Source of the DNA: Mesostigma viride
Taxonomy: Eukaryota > Streptophyta > Mesostigmatophyceae > Mesostigmatales > Mesostigmataceae
NCBI GenBank assembly: GCA_009746045.1
Contig: RPFO01000275.1
Coordinates: 1-64,000, forward strand
Length of the DNA stretch: 64,000 nt
Reading direction: 5' to 3'
Numbering within the stretch: position 1 is the first letter of the stretch; the number at the start of each line of letters is the position of its first letter. The notes under the pieces are model-generated. The model was not told the origin of the DNA and did no database searches. It was given only the letters and a program-made list of their open reading frames with translations. Below, piece by piece: positions 15,078-51,361 of this stretch. Both the position numbers and the translations under genes were made by a program.

Positions 15078-15871
15078 TATGACTTAATTAATTGTCTGAC
15101 GTGACGCAGTCACGTGTCATCATAATTCATGAAATTATGAATGGCAAGGTGGAATTAACCGAATAAGAAAACAATTCAGCACGTACTACGTAGTGCATGC
15201 CCCATCACCCCTGGCGACTTAAAGCTTGACTCAAAGCGCCGAAGCTCCACGCTTCATCACCGACCTCGAGCGCGACCTGTCGCAACGCCAAAATGTGGCC
15301 GGCGACTGTCTACGCCTCCAGTATAGTAACCCTTGCAAGGGCCACCTTTTCATACATGGCTGGGTGGCGCCGACTTGAATAACCCCGCTCTCGTGCGCAG
15401 GCAAATTACCGTACATCGCGGCCACAGCTTGGTGCAGATCCGGCGGGACTGGGCGCATTGAGATCGAAGACAAGTTGGGCGCCTGCCACAGCGCCTGGCG
15501 AGACCCCCCCGACTACGCCCGGTGACAATCCGGTCGGGAATTAATTTTTCAGATGGATGCCTCAGCGGCCCTCTACCAGCGCAAACCGGAGTGCAAGCAT
15601 CCCCAGGTACGAGCCGGTTGAAAGCAGGCCGGCCTGTGACGAAACGACCAACCCGGGGTGCAAGCATCCCCATGCAGGTACGACCGGGTCTGCCAAAGCC
15701 AGCCGGCTCGCTGAGTCGCTTTAACAATGGTGGCATTTGCTGGCTGAGTCGTTGCAGCTCCTAAAGCAAGGACGACTTAGAGTACTCCGCCGGTTTTCTT
15801 AAAAATGCATTAATAAGCAGGTATGTTACTACTTGTTGTGTGTCATGCGCATGGGTATGCCAAGGGGTACT
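15078..15871. other. unassigned sequence between retroelements
   Basis: Contains a LINE-A-like hairpin variant (GACGTGACGCAGTCACGTGTC near 15098-15118) and short overlapping open frames (for example 15350-15736 minus) that I cannot assign. A direct repeat containing GTGCAAGCATCCCCA occurs at about 15590 and 15659. No conserved domain seen. Confidence 0.4.
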
Positions 15872-15979
15872 ATTAATTAATTAATTAAACTCGTGCTCCC
15901 GTTGGGGAGTCACGGAGCTCCTTTGAGTGCTCTGTATGTGCACAACAGGAAGAAAGGGCAGAGACCCCTTTCTCCTAAG

Positions 15980-17870
15980 TTCATGCGAGATGATCATCAG
16001 GTCCCCGCCCCTCCAGTACCCCTTGGGCTTCTGGCCTCTGGGGGTCCTGCTTGTGGCGGAGGTATTCCGGCCACAGGTCGCGTCGCTGCTGTTGCTACTG
16101 AGTGGGGGTCAGGTCGTCGTCCAGCGGCCAGGTGAGGTCGTGCAACCCGTCTTGCGACGAGAAAGGAACCGTTGCTTGTCCTCAGGGGAGGGGAATTAGG
16201 TGAGCAGGACTGGTGGGGAGCCGCCTTGTCCCGTGAGTGGGGAAGGCGGTGGCACCCACGCAGTTCTACCTCACCTACCAGGCCCATGAGGGTAAGGTGA
16301 CAAATGAAATCGCGTGGTCCCACAGAGAATGGGGTAGATTTTTGCTAGAAAAAAACGCTAATTTCAGCATTTTTAAATTTTCTTTCGGCCGACCGTGAAA
16401 AATCGTGTGAAATCGTGTGAAATCGTGAGAAATCGCGCTAAATTTGCTGGAATTTACCAAGAGCGGGCCAAAAATGTGTAAAATCATGCAAAATCTTGCA
16501 AATTTTGCTGAAGTTGACCAAAAACGGGCAAAAAAGTGTGAATTCATGCGAAAAAAGTTCGATTGTAAAAAAAATTACGACGTGTAAAAAATGCGTGAAT
16601 TCGTGCAAAAATTTTCAAGGGTCTCTCTACAGCTAGACCCGTGGTGTAAATTTATGCGAAATCCTGTGAAATCGTGCATGAAATTGTGTGAAGTTGTGCG
16701 AAAATTTTGCGAAAATCACGCACAATTTTGCAAAATTTTGCGAGCGTTCTCAAATCGCCAGAAAAAAAACGAAACAAATAGTCGAAAACAGCGTTTTTTT
16801 TTCTAGCAAATTCCGCAAATTTTAACTAACCCATTCTCCGTGGGACCACCCAGAGCTGTTCCTTGAGCTCGTCGGACTGGTTGACGTCTCATGCACCTGG
16901 CTTCTGGGGGAAGCGACGCAGCACCCGACCCGGCAGTCGCGGCGAGCGCGGTCGGTGGCCTCGGCCGTTATTGTGCCTGGCGAAGGTCTTCAAGCTCCTG
17001 GAGTTTTGTAGCGATGGCAGCCGCCAGCGTCAGTGGTTAAGAGGCGTCAGTGGGTAAGAGGTGGTCGCTGTGCGCAGCAGGTCCGCATTATTAGGAGAGC
17101 GGCGGGAGGTCGCCAGCATCCTGCCGGGGTGACTGGGATGCGATGGCGGCCGTCGGTGCGGCAGGCGGTGCGGCAGGCGGCGCCGTGAACTCGGAGGTTG
17201 GAGCTTGTGGACGATCTTGGTTTCCACATTGGAGACCCGGGCCTCCACCACCGTGTTGAGCGTTGTGTTCAGCGAGGTCAGCTTCCAGGTCAACGGCCAG
17301 GTCACGTGCTCCTCCATGCAGCACTGCTTGGATGTCATCCTTGCAGAGGGAGGGAGCCGATGTGGCTGCCGGCTGCGCAGGCCCGGGGCTGCCGTGCGCG
17401 GAGCTAGCTTAGCGGTGAAGGCTTCTTCAGTGAGCTGGAAGTTGCTGCTCAAGATAGCGAGGCGAAGGGTGTGCACTGGCTGGGTGGAGAACCTTGATTC
17501 CAGGTTGTCGGTGTGTAATATGGGCCCGCCGGGCCCAAGGAGCTTGCGTTCCTGTGCTAAGAACTGGACTATTTCGGCACATTCTTCCTTCGTCAGGGCC
17601 AGCCAGTGAAGGAAAGAAAAGAATTCGTGGCTTGGGAGGATTTATAGCTCCATTTGCGATCGTGGCAGGGTTTCTTGGGCTCCGGGGAGGCACTTGGCGA
17701 TGGGTTTGCTGGCGACGGGTTGGCGGGCCCAGGCGGCTGGGAAAGGACGATGGCGAGTGGGTTGGGCTGGGACTTGGGAGCCGGAAAGCTCCTTTCCAAA
17801 CCTCGTTTGGCTTTTGGAGTCGGCATAATAGCTGCCTGCCACGTGCGTAACTTTTTCGATACTGCATTTC
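15980..17870 (-). pseudogene. LINE-B ORF1 remnant, copy B, interrupted by TIR element
   Basis: Minus-strand fragments read LRLAILSSNFQLTEEAFTAK, then a degraded SARMTSKQCCMEEHVTWPL, then VVEARVSNVETKIVHKLQP, and beyond the TIR insertion VGEVELRGCHRLPHSRDKAA. They correspond in order to copies A and C. There are several stops and frameshifts, so it is non-functional. Confidence 0.7.
16314..16849. mobile_element. 536-bp element with terminal inverted repeats (MITE-like)
   Basis: Ends are GTGGTCCCAC (16314-16323) and its complement GTGGGACCAC (16840-16849). The inverted similarity extends inward through GAGAATGGG and a TTGCTAGAAAAAAA segment for about 50 bp. The interior is AT-rich and built from degenerate direct repeats of an AAATCGTGTG-like motif plus a roughly 63-bp near-duplication (about 16440-16560). 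It interrupts the LINE-B copy B ORF1. No transposase frame is visible and no clean TSD is seen at these boundaries, so the exact ends are uncertain. Confidence 0.65.
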
Positions 17871-18040
17871 AGCCGTAACCGATTATTTACTGGCGAGTGC
17901 GTCTTAGAAAGGCGCATCGAATGCAAGCCATCTGACTGAATTTGGGGCTCAGACGCAAAAGATCTGAGCTCCGCCGTCAGCCATACCGCCGTCAGCCATT
18001 TTAGTGTCCACATTCGTCCACATAATAAGGAGCTGGTACT

Positions 18041-18439
18041 GTCTATCAAGGAGACAGTTGTCTATGCTTATTATCTCATGCATGACTCATTAGAAAAATA
18101 ATTACACGAAAGTTACAAATATCATCTGCATCATGGGCGCCAACCATATATGTAGTCAATAGAGGGGGGTGTAATCCTCATCTGAGCTGTCCTCTTCTGT
18201 AAGGGCAGACGAGGCGGTCAGTGTAGCGGCTATCCTCAGCTGGGGCAATAACCTCCACCTGAGGACTAAGTATGCATAATAACAAATTAAACCGAACCGG
18301 AAAAAAGACGACCACACGGACCGTAACAAAGGTCCAGGAAATTTGGCAGCCTGTCGACCCGGCTCCAGAAAAGCGTGGGTAATTTGACAGCTGCCGCAAT
18401 AAAACTATTCAGAGCTAGCCCCGCATCATAAACAGGTGT
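18041..18439. other. spacer between inverted LINE-B copies
   Basis: About 400 bp between copies B and C with no recognised gene. TATCAAGGAGACAG at 18044-18057, with TGTCTAT on both sides (18040-18046, 18059-18065), may be a very short Family-T insert. The right end ATAAACAGGTGT (18428-18439) is the left TSD of copy C. Confidence 0.45.
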
Positions 18440-19832
18440 AACCCTCTCGCCCTTCAGTCAGTGCCCTTGCCAAGCCTGGCTCACCCGCCAAACCATCGCC
18501 AAGCGCCTCGCCTGAGCACAAGAAACCCTGCCACGATCGCAAATGGAGCCATTGCCTCCCCGGCGAGGCGGCGACCCACGCTTCTCCTTAATTCATCGTG
18601 TGGCAAGAATTGTCGCCGCAGGAATGCATCGAGGTTCTCCAGTTCCTCGAACAGGAACGGAAGCTCTTCGTGCTCCAGACGGGGGCGGCTATCCATACTC
18701 AACTGTCAATGGAGACATGTCCTGGCTCTATGCTTTTGACGAAGTACACCATTACGCCTGATTATCTTGACTAGCCAATTCCATGCAGCTAGATCCGCCT
18801 CGGCGACTTTACCATAACGCTCCGCACCCCAGCCCCCGCTGCAGCCGGCCGCATCGCCGCTTCCTCCCTCTACAAGGATCGGACCTCGGCGCAGCGTCGG
18901 AGGAGCAGGTGACTCAGTGGCCGCTGGCCGAGCAGCTGACATCGAGTAAACACATTACGCTCAACACGGTGGATCAAGGCCCGGGTCTCCAACGTGGAAA
19001 CCCGGGTTGCCCACAAGCTCCAACCTCAGTTCACGGCGCTGCACACCGCAGCGCAAGCATCTGAGACGCACGTTGCACTTGTCTCTCCCCTAAACTAGGT
19101 GGAGGGCAAGTGCGGAGTGCTCATGAAGAAGCTTGAAGCCATCACCGCCCACACCGGCCGACGTCCTGGCCGCGCAGGTCCCAGCGATTGCGGCACAGCT
19201 ACGGCCACTATCGCAGCCCAGCCCACGTACCCGGCCGGCAGATCTATGATGGCCTCTCGCCGCACTGCAGGCCAGCCTACGTGGACCAGTCGGCTGCGGT
19301 CAGCGACTGCCTCGACCACTGACGCCATTGCTACGAAACTCCAGGAGGTTGAAGACCAGCTTCGCCAAGCAAAACAACGGGAGGCCACCGACCGCGCTCG
19401 CCGCAAGTGCCGAGTGGTGCTGTGTCATTTCCCCCAGAAGCCAGGTGAGACGTCAACCAACCTTGCTGACGAGCTCAAGGACCAAGCTTCTTACCGGCCT
19501 CATGGGCCTGGTATAGGTGAGGTAGAACTGCGGGAGTGCCACCGCCTTCCCCACTCACGGGACAAGGCGGCTCCCCCTGGCACCAGTCCTGCTCACCTTC
19601 CCCTCCACGCTGAGGACAAGCAGCGGTTCCTTTCTCGCCGCAAGACGGGTTGCACGACCTCACCTGGACGCTGGACGACGACCTGACCCCCACTCAGCAG
19701 CAGCAGCGACGCGACCTGTGGCTGGAATACCTCCGCCACAAGCAGGATCCCCAGAAGCCGGCAAGGACCGTGTAGTGGAGGGGCGGGGACCTGATGATCA
19801 ACCACAAGATGTGGACGCCCCCTGCGGGCTAG
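18440..19832 (+). pseudogene. LINE-B ORF1 remnant, copy C
   Basis: Reads, in shifting frames, as the same ORF1p: KCRVVLCHFPQKPGETSTNL, then IGEVELRECHRLPHSRDKAA, an LDDDLTPTQQQQRRDLWLEY-like segment and a stop after a PPAG end near 19832. Several frameshifts and stops make it non-functional. The best-preserved stretch is 19099-19686. Confidence 0.7.
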
Positions 19833-20421
19833 AAGAGCCCTAGCTTGAATCATTGGTTCATGGTAGTCACGGCCGTCATGCATGGCAGCCATGCCTAGAA
19901 TGTTTGCCTGGCCGTGCCACCATACCTAGTCGCGTGCACCGCTAACGCACAACCAGCCATAGCCTTAGCTTAGCCCTTGTACAGCCAGCCATGCTACGTC
20001 CTGGCTATGGTTCGCTTACTTGCCCCGCGCTCCTTGTTATGATATGCTCACGCGGGTCTTATTGCACCCACAGAACTTGCCAGATCGTCTATAATGTCCG
20101 AATTGCTGCTGTGGCATGCCTCTGGCATCATTGAAGGATAAAGGGGGTCTCTGCCCTTTCTTCCTGTTGTGCACATTAATTAATTAATTGATTAATAGAC
20201 ACGTGACTGCGTCGCGTGAGCATAAGTCCTCAGTGGGAGGGAAACATGGGATGGAATGGATGGTGTAAGCTATCTAGGTCCTAGTTACAGGGTTGTGGGC
20301 ACTGACCACGGCCCGAATCGCTATGAATGCCATACGCGGTCACGCGCGGAGCCCCGCAGACTTGGGGGTGGTCTCCTTCATCACTACTTGCCATCTATCC
20401 TTGCGTACCATCTGCCTCCAT

Positions 20422-20489
20422 TAACTAATTAAATAATTAGAAACATAACTCCGTTGGGAGTACATGTAGCACATATCCCTGAGAAGGGG
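20422..20489 (-). mobile_element. LINE-C 3'-end stub (68 bp) with 13-bp TSD
   Basis: CATCTGCCTCCAT is duplicated at 20409-20421 and 20490-20502. The insert holds an AT tail, the CTCC-GTTG-GGAG stem-loop and GTACATGTAGCACATAT, matching the 3' end of the LINE-C copy at 13894. The LINE-A copy at 21521 shows the uninterrupted target. Confidence 0.8.
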
Positions 20490-20555
20490 CATCTGCCTCC
20501 ATATTACAGACAAACCAGGAGGCTGCCCGGGTGTGAGCCCGTCACGTCTAGTGTA

Positions 20556-20609
20556 TTCTGATTTGGCACGCCGCAAAGGTGAAAACCATTTACGTTCAGT
20601 GCCGGTCCG
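20556..20609 (-). mobile_element. Family-Q 3'-end stub (54 bp) with 11-bp TSD
   Basis: CGTCTAGTGTA is duplicated at 20545-20555 and 20610-20620. The insert is the complement of 13398-13452, the 3' end of the Family-Q element, apart from a few substitutions. The LINE-A copy at 21521 has the empty site (about 21800-21812). Confidence 0.8.
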
Positions 20610-20834
20610 CGTCTAGTGTAGCACATGTTCATGCTGAGTCTATCACGAAAAGTCCACGAGTGTTGTGCACATACAGGGATTAAAAGCACTATGGTGCTCC
20701 GTGACTCCCCAACGGGAGCACGAGTTTATTTCATTAATTAATAAACAGGTGTGAGGCTGGGGAATTTCTTGTTCCGCCATAAATTTTGCTGCCGGCACAG
20801 GGTGCGGGCGCAGCCAAATTGTGAAAGAAACTAC

Positions 20835-21175
20835 CTTGACGACAAACTGCGTTTGGCTATATATATTCCCCTTCGGCCAAGCAGGACAGCCGTCGACAAA
20901 CGTCATCCACTTTCCGTGCAACATCAGACTTGCGCCACAAACTCCCTACGAACTATACAAGTTTTGAAGTATTCCTACTCCTACTTTCAAAGCCCACCAG
21001 GGCTTGCCACGCAAAGTGCTTTCGTCACAAAATATGGCCACTGACAAGTGGCGACCGTCACGTCACTAGCAAGTGGCGCCGGTTTTTTAGCAATGACGTA
21101 CATTCCGTACTAGCTGCCGCCTAAGGACTAGTGGCGCGCGGCCTGACCAAGGGCAGCCGGCCCACAATTTCCCAT
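20835..21175 (+). repeat. dispersed repeat R1, copy 2 (uninterrupted)
   Basis: Continuous counterpart of 13010-13893 plus 15003-15026. It carries the empty sites for the Family-Q, Family-T and LINE-C insertions seen in copy 1. A TATATATA motif is at about 20857-20866. No conserved open frame. Confidence 0.75.
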
Positions 21176-21510
21176 ATTTACTGTTTATGTCTGACGCCTG
21201 GAACCCGCGCGGCCGGCCGGCGGGGCATAAAACCGGCGGCTGTACCAGCCACCTGCGACTGTCTCTCTCGTACCACTATACTAAACTTCGAAGAAATCCG
21301 ATTATAATAATATGACAAACCCAATAATGTTTATGAGAATAAGAAATGGTTTACTAGGTATGTATAAGAATAACAAGAAGAAAAAGTAAAGTAAAAAATA
21401 AAAAGAAAATGAGGTGGGGATGGAAACCCCTTGCAGCAAACAGAAAAACTAGGATGTACATATTGGGGCCTTGGGGAGACTTCCACTATCTATCTAATTC
21501 AATATTAAGT
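21176..21510. other. spacer with no recognised gene
   Basis: About 335 bp, GC-rich at the left and purine-rich/AT-rich from 21300 (for example AAGAAGAAAAAGTAAAG near 21375). No coding or element signature recognised. Confidence 0.4.
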
Positions 21511-21520
21511 GAGACAACTA

Positions 21521-22883
21521 TTAATTAATTAATTAATAGACACGTGACTGCGTCACGTGAGCATAAGTCCTCAGTGGGAGGGGAACATGGGATGGAATGG
21601 ATGGTATAAGCTATCTAGGTCCTAGTTACAGGGGTGTGGGCACCGCGGCCCGAATCGCTATGAATGCCATACTTGGTCACACGCGGAGCCCCCACAGGCT
21701 TGGGGGTGGTCTCCTTCATCACTACTTGCCATCTATCCTTGCGCACCATCTGCCTCCATATTACAGACAAACCAGGAGGCTGCCCGGGGGTGAGCCCGTC
21801 ACGTCTAGTGTAGCACATGTCCATGCCGAGTCTATCACGAAAAGTCCACGGGTGGCGGCCCTGCCGCGCGCGGCCGGGGGCACGCCAGGTGAGGACATAT
21901 CGCCCAGGCTGGGCGGGCTTGGTGCCAGCTAGTCTATCTGATGTATCTACCTGATCTGTGCGGGCCAGGTGGCAGCCCGGCTATAGGCCCAGGCGCCTGT
22001 GCCTAATAATGTGGGAAACATAGGGCAAATCAGCGTACAAATCCTCATTACTAATGTGCAAACCAAAGGGGATGTTAAGGGCCTTGCGCAGCATCTTGGT
22101 GACGGCGCCGTCGAGTCGTTGCTCCAGCTCCTGCATCAGTGTCCACGTCTCGGCGCTGTAGGTCAGGATCGTCAGAATGACGACCTTGAAGAGGTCACGC
22201 TTGACGATCCGGGGTAGGGCGGGGTTGCTCCACCAGCGGCGGTGGTCATGGAGGTGCGCCCACGCCATGCCGATCCGTGTCGTCATGTCGTCCTCGCAGT
22301 CGGGAAGCCAACTGCCGAGCAGCTTGAAGCGGCCTGAAGGAGGGTAGTTGACCTCGGCATCGTCTAAGAGGCGGAGTGTGGGTGGGGGCCCTGCCATGCC
22401 GAGGGCCAGGGCCTCCGTTTTGGGGCTGATTTCTAGACCAACCGCCCGAGCCTCGAGCGCCAGGCAGTCCAGCCAAAGTTGGGCAGACTCCGGCTTCTCG
22501 ATGAGCGTGATGTCGTCGGCATAAATGAGGTCAGCTAGTAAATTCTGCTTGTTAGTCGGCCCCCCTTCCCCAAGCTCGTTCGTGATCGCTAGGCCAGGGG
22601 CACGGCCTGCAATGCTAGCAAAGCGAGCACGTGCCTGGCGCATAACATAATCCACTACAATAATAAACAGGTACGGCGACAGGACGCAACCCTGCCAGAC
22701 GCCGGTCTGCAGTGGGCATGGCGGGGTAATGCCGTGTTGAGTGCGCACCGAAGTGGTGGACCCCTCATACAGCGTGCGGATGACGGTAATCAGGGGAGTG
22801 GGGACGCGAGCGCGAGCAAGTACAGCCCATAGAGCGTCCCAGAGGACAGAATCAAAAGCCTTGATGAAGTCGACGAAGATCAG
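21521..22883 (-). mobile_element. LINE-A copy 2, 5'-truncated, 10-bp TSD
   Basis: 1363-bp minus-strand insertion flanked by GAGACAACTA (21511-21520 and 22884-22893). It is nearly identical to the right-hand part of the LINE-A at 62850-64000. It ends with the stem-loop CACGTGAC-GCA-GTCACGTG and a TTAA-repeat tail. Sequence identity and a clean TSD suggest recent insertion. Confidence 0.9.
21981..22883 (-). pseudogene. LINE-A reverse transcriptase fragment (copy 2)
   Basis: A 5'-truncated RT frame of about 300 codons remains open from IFVDFIKAFDSVLWDALW (RT motif A) through LIYADDITLIEKPES (motif C). It continues through the thumb-like region ending SHIIRHRRLGL and stops at TAG just before 21981. 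The LINE-A at the right edge reads on through LAGHLARTDQ at that point, so a small insertion created the stop here. It lacks the endonuclease and cannot be autonomous. The upstream methionine at 22997 lies in flanking DNA. Confidence 0.88.
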
Positions 22884-22893
22884 GAGACAACTA

Positions 22894-23036
22894 TGCCTGG
22901 ACGTATGGCGATGCAAAGATCTAATTGGGGAATTCAGTGCTCCGTGCATGGTCCCCCAACGGGTACACGAGACTTGATGCCCCCTAAATGGAAGCACACT
23001 CGTAAATGTAAGGTTTTGTGAACCGTGTGAAGTTTA
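22894..23036. other. 3' flank of the TBCD gene
   Basis: Short region between the LINE-A TSD and the TBCD stop codon. It holds a LINE-B-like 3' end remnant at about 22951-22977 (GTGCTCCGTGCATGG, then CCCAACGGG). On the minus strand AATAAA overlaps the TBCD stop (TACTAATAAAC). Whether it serves as a poly(A) signal is unclear. Confidence 0.4.
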
Positions 23037-50592
<27,556 letters not shown>

Positions 50593-51361
50593 AGCCGCAC
50601 AAAGCAGCCCTGTTGCTGAAACTTCAACCGTAATATAGGGATGATGTACACTGAAATGTAGGCATTGTTTTGGTACCTAAATCACAAACAAAAAATTGCG
50701 ACTTGACCTTAAAGCAAAAACGGAGTAAATCTTGTGCTGTATGCAGACAGTGCCAAGGGGAATTACAAGTGTTGATGTCTTGATGCCGGACACTGTGACA
50801 GCGCCATATCCAGTGATCTTCGCACTGTCCCGCCTTAGTGGGCGTTTACTACACAGTGATATGCGTAGTGCTGCCAACCGTCAACCTGGCGTGCTGCAAA
50901 GCCCAGGTTGCGCCACGTGGCGAGGTACACGTTGTCACCGACGCGACGGCTGCTCAGTGCTCGATCAAAATCCGAAATTAGCACGCTCTCCCACTTCCCA
51001 GTCCACGTCTGCCGAACGACAACCAACGCGCCTACATGTAATGCCACTTGCCAGTCGTATTTTAGCTATGCCCAGTGGATATCGCGGGCATAAAATTTCT
51101 TAATGGTTGAGTTTGGTGTTCCTATGTTGCTGTCCTTGAAGCTGGCAACAGCGGCGGGTCAAGTGCATAGGGGCTAGGGACGCAGGGACAGGAGCAATTT
51201 TAGCGGCAAAATAGCGGCCGTGCTATCCCACGAAATCCAAACACTTTAATGGTTGTCAGGTTTTTACGTGGCAAGGAACCGATTACATAACGTTGCTGTT
51301 GCAGCTTTCCTAATTTTGTCAGGCAGGTTACGGGCCGCTAATCCGCCCTCTTCCACCCGCC
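50593..51361. promoter_or_regulatory. shared intergenic region of divergent TBCD and shugoshin genes
   Basis: 769 bp separate the start codons of two head-to-head conserved genes. I see no third coding frame with conserved motifs, so both promoters and 5' UTRs lie here. No canonical TATA box is obvious close to either start. A bidirectional promoter is inference from the spacing. Confidence 0.55.

Larger units (their letters stand above)
15872..18034 (-). mobile_element. LINE-B copy B, ORF1-only, internally rearranged
   Basis: Minus-strand copy of LINE-B with probable 6-bp TSD GGTACT (15866-15871 and 18035-18040). The 3' tail (15872-15889) is followed, reading into the element, by the stem-loop CTCCCGTTGGGGAG (15896-15909). 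A short shared 3' segment then joins directly to the end of ORF1 near 15980, so a deletion relative to copy C is likely. The 5' end (17880-18030) matches copy A. The copy hosts the TIR element at 16314-16849. Copies B and C are inverted neighbours. Confidence 0.75.
20177..20660 (-). mobile_element. LINE-A 3'-end fragment with 12-bp TSD, nested in LINE-B copy C
   Basis: Flanked by TGTTGTGCACAT (20165-20176 and 20661-20672). The left end is the TTAA-type tail. Next comes a variant of the LINE-A hairpin (CACGTGACTGCGTCGCGTG) and then sequence colinear with 21521-21850. It carries two further nested inserts of 68 and 54 bp. No intact coding sequence. Confidence 0.85.
18440..20740 (+). mobile_element. 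LINE-B copy C with 12-bp TSD, carrying nested insertions
   Basis: Flanked by ATAAACAGGTGT (18428-18439 and 20741-20752). It contains a degraded ORF1 (to about 19832), a 3' UTR, the CAAC-loop stem-loop CTCCCCAACGGGAG (20705-20718) and an AT tail. A LINE-A fragment (20177-20660) is inserted in its 3' UTR; copy B preserves the uninterrupted 3' sequence. No ORF2 is present, as in copies A and B. Confidence 0.8.

Noticed and set aside
15350-15736. Minus-strand frame of 128 codons
   Set aside because: No recognisable domain. It overlaps a plus frame and lies among retroelement debris.
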